64,000 bases of DNA. Origin: Trichostrongylus colubriformis. Lineage: Eukaryota > Nematoda > Chromadorea > Rhabditida > Trichostrongylidae. The notes beneath the pieces are model-generated. The model ran no database searches and had not been told where the DNA came from. It worked only from the letters and a program-made list of their open reading frames with translations. Positions 59,880-64,000 of the stretch are shown here, in pieces. The stretch lies in assembly GCA_963978905.1 (NCBI GenBank), contig OZ022256.1, positions 11,081,501 to 11,145,500 of the forward strand, written 5' to 3'. A program made the translations under genes and the position numbers. The stretch's first letter is position 1; the number at the start of each line of letters is the position of its first letter.

Positions 59880-61270
59880 TTAGCAGAATGCAGTGCTTGG
59901 GAGAGCCACTTTAAACATTCTCCTACAATATCCTATTTTTGCGATTCTCACATAGTACAACGGGTTCTCCATCGTCAAAGGAGTGAGAAAGGAAAACCTT
60001 TTTCCGTTACATGGTAAAGTTGTGTACGAGAATTTTGAATAGTAGCCATTATTGGAACTTACAGAAATGGCCAACTTCAGTGTCCTCATTACGGGTTGAG
60101 CCTGAGCTCCGGCAATGGACTTATCCACCAGTCTCACCACCAGACTGCCTAAGGACTGCGATGTGTAGGAAAATACTTGAATAAAAGCAACTCTGGCAAT
60201 TAGTTTAGTGAAGTCAATGTTCTCTTCAGTTTGGTAACGGATTGACAATTCGCCGATAGCCCTGAAATAATACATAGCTTGTGAAGAATATATTGTAAGA
60301 CCGAAAGCGGTCTCTTTTTTCACAAAACTCTGAACATCTTTACTGCCCCTCTTCCTGAGACGGCGTCAGGTGCTGGCGCATGCGTTTCGTGTTACAGTGA
60401 CGCCTCCCTTCTTCGTTACTACCGGCTTTGTCACTTACTTCATCTGTCGTTTCTTGTTGATAATCACTAGAATAATCATTGAAGCTGTGGTGAGTCCACA
60501 AACAACCACGTTGAATATTAAGACGCAGTTAGTCCTGTCGTAGATTTCTATCGGTGTATTCAGAACGCTTACTTGCGGATGAGTGATTACTTTACCGTGG
60601 TACAGCCACAGTTGAGTTCCTACTGCGATCGACACCTGAAGTAATGTATTTGAAAATATGCGATAATGAGAGAGTAACAGTGCTGCTATGCGCCGTCACA
60701 GGAGGAATAAACAATTGCAGTTTGTACGATCAGTGCTGAGATTGATATACTAACCAATAAAAATAGTGCTTGCTGATGTCGCTGTTAGGCCGCGTTCATA
60801 CTTTGCGCACCGACGCCGACACCGACGGCGACGGCGGCACTCTGGTGACGCGCTCTGCTTGTAAACGCTCGACCCAAACACACTATGTACAGTATGATGG
60901 TTTTTGCGGAAGCCCACAAATTCGAATTTGAATCTTGGCATTTTGCCGAACTATACGAATTTCAAATCCGAACACGATAATCATACTATAGTGTTGTTGG
61001 GTCAAGCGTTTTACAAACAGAGGAGGTTTCCAGACTGTCGTCATGGTCGGCGGCGTGCACATGTTTTTGCCGCCGTTACCGCCGGTGCCAGCATTAAGTT
61101 GCCACCGCCTACGCAGGGGACGACGTCGGTGCGCAAAGTATGAACGCGGCCTTAGTGCAGGTATGTCGCTGTCTGTTTAGTGCGTTGTTTTATGGTCACA
61201 GTGACTTTACCTGATATGAAAAGTAGTGGGAAGGGCATCCTGTTTTTGCAATTTAGATGGAGCCCTTTCT
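59880..61270 (-). CDS. Seven-helix chemoreceptor of Sra/Srab type, C-terminal half
   Basis: Nematode chemosensory receptor of the plasma membrane. Exon 60,622-60,439 encodes the end of helix 4, a loop with NTPIEIYDRTNC, helix 5 and the basic end NKKRQMK; it stops at ATGAA|GTAAGT (phase 2). Exon from 60,261 (after TATTATTTCAG) completes Lys and reads GELSIRYQTEENIDFTKL, the RYQ-x2-EN signature before helix 6 in this receptor group, then helix 6. The frame stays open to TAA at 59,880, ending with ENPLYYVRI and a basic tail, like the end of helix 7. A GTAAGT at 60,062 allows a 96-bp intron ending GATGGAG, but reading through keeps the expected length, so I prefer no intron. An upstream exon 61,270-61,211 (phase 1 out, matching two bases in) probably gives the start of helix 4. 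Exons for helices 1-3 were not found; a LINE relic lies upstream, so the gene may be broken. Confidence 0.7.
60788..61151. mobile_element. Harbinger-like MITE, 364 bp, inside a chemoreceptor intron
   Basis: Ends GGCCGCGTTCATACTTTGCG and complement with TTA on both sides (60,785-60,787 and 61,152-61,154). Inner arms pair further (CGCTCGACCCAA with TTGGGTCAAGCG and TGTACAGTATGATGG near the centre). The longest family member in this window. Confidence 0.85.
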
Positions 61271-61440
61271 CTGTTAAACTAATCCACCGTATTGTGCCAT
61301 GCAACCATTACTTTTTGAAATCTTGTGGGCTAATTTGCGTGTTTTTTCTCACAACATGTCGCCTATATAAACCGCATTTGCTGTACTATCGAGCAACGCA
61401 CCAAGCGACAACGCATCGTTAAACGTCTCCCAGTTCAAAA

Positions 61441-61516
61441 GGCAGGGATGGCCGAGTGATGAGAGCACAGATTCATGTCTGCACTCACAAGGCCACAGAC
61501 TTTGATCCCTGTCCTG
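61441..61516 (+). repeat. tRNA-like sequence (A and B box), not a functional tRNA
   Basis: GGGATGGCCGAGTGATGAGAGC resembles the A-box region of a Ser/Leu tRNA and GACTTTGATCCCTG the B box about 40 bases later, but the stems do not form a full cloverleaf. It may be a tRNA relic or the head of a SINE. Confidence 0.35.
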
Positions 61517-61549
61517 TCGACGCGCAATCCATGCATTGCTGATGCCACC

Positions 61550-62260
61550 GTCAGACTCGGACTGAAAGGACGGATGAAGGAAACCTCCATTACGCCGAGA
61601 ACAGTTGCCAAAGTCTTGGCGTTAATGCTAGGATGTCACCTGGAAAGGAAGTGCAGAACGTCCACCCAAGTTTCATGGTCAGTATGCGAGAGCTTCCGAG
61701 GCTGAAGGACTCTTGAGAAATTGCTGATCCGATGAGGCGTTGAAACACTCAGGGTCGCCACTACAAGATTCAGTTGGAGAGGTATCAGGGTAAGGGAGAT
61801 GACGACGAGAGACCGACGTTCCACAACTGCGGCGAAGACACTGAATGGTACGACAGGAAAGGGGACTCAAAAGGTTACTACAGCAGCGGAGAGAAAGGAA
61901 CGGAAGTCGGCCATGTACTCATAAGAAGACCGGTCTCAAGACTGTAGAACACATCAAGGTATAGCCAGAGCGGAAATTTGTCACCTGAGACACACTTCTC
62001 CTAGCAGACATTAACATAGAGGTTCCAAAGAGAGCGTGGGTAAAGACCGAACGGAGAATCAATGATGAAAGCTACACGAAGAGGAAATAGTAACTTCCAA
62101 GCGAAGATGCTAGCGATTGGTCTCCCAAACCCTACCGGTCCGACCTAGAAGTCCTGGAATGAAGTGGTTGAAATAATTACAAGTTCCGCAAAAAAAAAAA
62201 ACACCAGGGGAATCCCGAGGTGCCTTCAGAGGAGACAATGTAGCGTGGTTTTAGAATTAG
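61550..62260. other. Probable 5' part of the LINE relic, unresolved
   Basis: Short coding-like runs (CGEDTEWYDRKGDSKGYYSS) occur in the plus direction with many stops. It precedes the clearer LINE segment and may be its decayed endonuclease region. Confidence 0.25.
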
Positions 62261-62269
62261 GAAGATCAG

Positions 62270-62830
62270 GGGGTAGTGAAATAGAGGAAAGATCATACAA
62301 GCGCTGGCAGTGGCAGGAAATAAAAAGCTAAAATGAACTTTCCACCTTCGAATGTCGGCAGAAGCTTGCCAAGGCAGCTGTAGTCAAAGCAAAGTACATG
62401 AAAACGGATGCCTTTTCAGATAAGTTAATGGTTAATAGGCAGAGAAATTCGTGTTCACGCTGGCTAAGCGAAACAATGAGCCACCTACAATACCGCTCGC
62501 GTCGGGTGAGTAATTTTCGCCTTCCGACGGTTTGTTCGCGAACAAACCGTCGGAAGGCGAAAATTACTCACCCGACGCGAGCGGTATTGTATGCTACCAG
62601 TGTGGTAAAGAAGGTGAAGAGCAAGGATGGTGCCATCCTGAGAAAAGCAGCACGGGTCAAATGAAGGTGGGTTTACTTCGACACGCTTTTGAACGAAGAG
62701 TTCCTAGTGAGGAAAGCCCCCAAAATGAGGACACGGATAGAGCCCACGGAGTGGGAGAAAATCACCCATTGCCAGGAATAATTAAAATAAAGAAGAGCAT
62801 GGCCTGCCCATGAATGCATGCAAAACAATC
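62270..62830 (+). pseudogene. LINE retrotransposon relic (region before the reverse transcriptase)
   Basis: Readable pieces are SYKRWQW, ECRQKLAKAAVVKAKY and, after the palindrome, KVKSKDGAILRKAARVK and RWVYFDTLLNEEF. The order YKRW, AKKAVA-x-AK, then RW-x-YF-x-LLNEE is typical of the segment between endonuclease and reverse transcriptase in invertebrate LINEs. Stops and frameshifts make it dead, and the perfect palindrome at 62,486-62,591 interrupts it. Confidence 0.55.
62486..62591. repeat. Perfect spacerless palindrome, 106 bp
   Basis: Two 53-bp arms meet without a spacer at GTTCG|CGAAC (between 62,538 and 62,539). Every base pairs: for example CCGCTCGCGTCGGGTGAG and CTCACCCGACGCGAGCGG. 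The next outer pair (C and T) mismatches. Confidence 0.97.
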
Positions 62831-63148
62831 ACTTTGAGGACGAGCGTAGGCAAAGTCACATCATTTGCTGAAGTTCTTCACAGCTGCAAAAAGCAGTCCG
62901 AGAAGCCCATACTTTCCTCACGGAGACGACATCGGTATTTTTTGAGCAATATCACAGGTGTAGAGATGATGTCCGAAGGATAAAATGAAGCATGACTCGT
63001 GGGACTGATTCTGAGAGTAATTTCATAGTCCACATTGTAGACGATTTCAAATGCGGTTCGAATGATTGACCACATAATGAAACGACGCCATACCAACGGT
63101 CTGTGTCATCTAAGCTGTTACGAGGCTTAGATGACACACGTAATATCG

Positions 63149-63527
63149 GGATGTGTAGCCTTATGTCGGATTTTCGCTATGCGGCGTCGCACTCGCAGCG
63201 CAATCAGCACGATTCGCCGTGGTCTGTTGGTATTCCACTCAGAACGCAAGGGACTAGTACCATGAAGGTCCTTCAGAGAAATAGCTCTTTATCTCACTAT
63301 TTTCTGGAAACAAGAACTTTTGTACTAAAAAAAGACAAACTAGCAACGTAAAAAAGTAAAAGAAACAGAAACATTATATGATAACAATGGTAGTGGAGAA
63401 ATGGTTGATTCGGGAGTGAATTTTTAAAGGGAGTGCACGCAAGGTACGCAATCACACGCGAAGAAATCCGACGCGCCGCTCCTCGTGCGCGGCCGCGCGA
63501 AAATTTGACATAAGGCTGCATACCCCC
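63149..63527. mobile_element. Mutator-like MITE, 379 bp
   Basis: AATATCG flanks both sides (63,142-63,148 and 63,528-63,534). Ends GTGTAGCCTTATGTCGGATTTTCGC and GCGAAAATTTGACATAAGGCTGC are inverted partners. Interior blocks (GCGGCGTCGCACTC, GGCCGCGCG) match 28,658-29,025 in reverse. Confidence 0.75.
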
Positions 63528-63529
63528 AA

Positions 63530-64000
63530 TATCGAGGCACACTCTGTAGCCCAAACTTAGCAGAATTTTTGCGTGCGAAGGCGTCAAAAGGTAGATTTAT
63601 GCAAGCCATATCTAGCTTCGATTTCTCTGGAAAGTTTTTATAGGCAGTGTGAGAGTAGAAAAGCGGTTAAACGGCCGAAATTCCGATCAGTATATAGCAA
63701 ATGCCGAGTTATGGTGAGCTGGTTTTATACCATAAACAAATATGATGATGGATGGCTACCTACATACAAGATAAAGGCGCCTCGACCCCTGTGGCATCAA
63801 CCCCTCCCCCACCACCTCCTCTCCCTCCGCATCGTGGATGCTTGCCATGTCAGTGGTGCATGACGTAACTGTCTCACATTCCAGAAGCACTCGTTTTCCG
63901 ACATAATTGCATTAGCCACACACTTCATACGACCTTTCAAAGAAGTTGTTTTGTTCAGAAACTCACCGTTGAAAGTGCTATTATTACAGCTGGAAGTACT
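63530..64000. other. Right-edge stretch without recognised features
   Basis: No supported exon or transposon end was found in the last 470 bases. Confidence 0.35.

Overview
The window reads as nematode nuclear DNA, most likely a strongylid (hookworm-like) clade V worm. The evidence is small exons with TTTCAG-type acceptors, acceptors lying a few bases before start codons (as in spliced-leader trans-splicing), a nematode Sra/Srab-type chemoreceptor, a small secreted cysteine-rich gene of nematode style, and very dense short DNA transposons. The species cannot be fixed from sequence alone. There are no operon-like bacterial features, rRNA genes, CRISPR arrays or complete tRNA genes. Genes are sparse and transposon relics fill much of the space.

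Genes with good support: (1) 1,495-2,044 (-), the first coding exons of 6-phosphofructo-2-kinase/fructose-2,6-bisphosphatase, with the rest off the left edge; (2) 44,488-53,346 (+), a complete four-exon gene for a 118-residue secreted cysteine-rich protein, every intron in phase 1; (3) 59,880-61,270 (-), the 3' half of a seven-helix chemoreceptor; (4) 56,759-57,787 (-), three phase-compatible exons of an unrecognised protein lying in one arm of a large inverted duplication. Weaker exon candidates with usable splice sites lie at 4.6, 11.0, 20.1-20.8, 22.1-23.5, 31.1, 35.4-39.5, 35.7-36.8 and 55.5 kb. None could be named.

Mobile DNA. Mariner elements with TTAGGTTG termini and TA target duplications: two apparently identical 854-bp deletion derivatives (3,451 and 27,212), a mosaic relative (8,792), and a third subfamily (17,197 and 24,893). 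A degenerate Tc1/mariner-superfamily transposase lies at 25,669-26,897. Non-autonomous families: ~1.04-kb foldbacks (12,085; 17,325), ~500-bp elements with CAGTAGCG ends (9,599; 10,109; 45,653), elements with CAGGGRGTGCC ends (31,655; 37,225), Harbinger-like palindromes with TTA/TAA duplications (24,694; 60,788; others), Mutator-like MITEs with 9-bp duplications (22,772; 28,658; 49,685; probably 63,149), foldbacks of AATTGCGG words (2,488; 3,383), GGTCGAATTTTCGC-ended elements (15,213; 30,651; 40,367) and a GC-rich three-copy repeat (29.3, 38.4, 44.1 kb). A LINE relic near 62.3-62.8 kb is interrupted by a perfect spacerless 106-bp palindrome.

Layout: 0-2 kb start of PFKFB with a GATA-containing hairpin upstream; 2-31 kb transposon nests with scattered exon candidates; 31-43 kb repeats, a CT microsatellite and two overlapping opposite-strand exon sets; 44-53 kb the secreted-protein gene; 56-61 kb the inverted duplication and chemoreceptor; 61-64 kb LINE relic, palindrome and a Mutator-like MITE.
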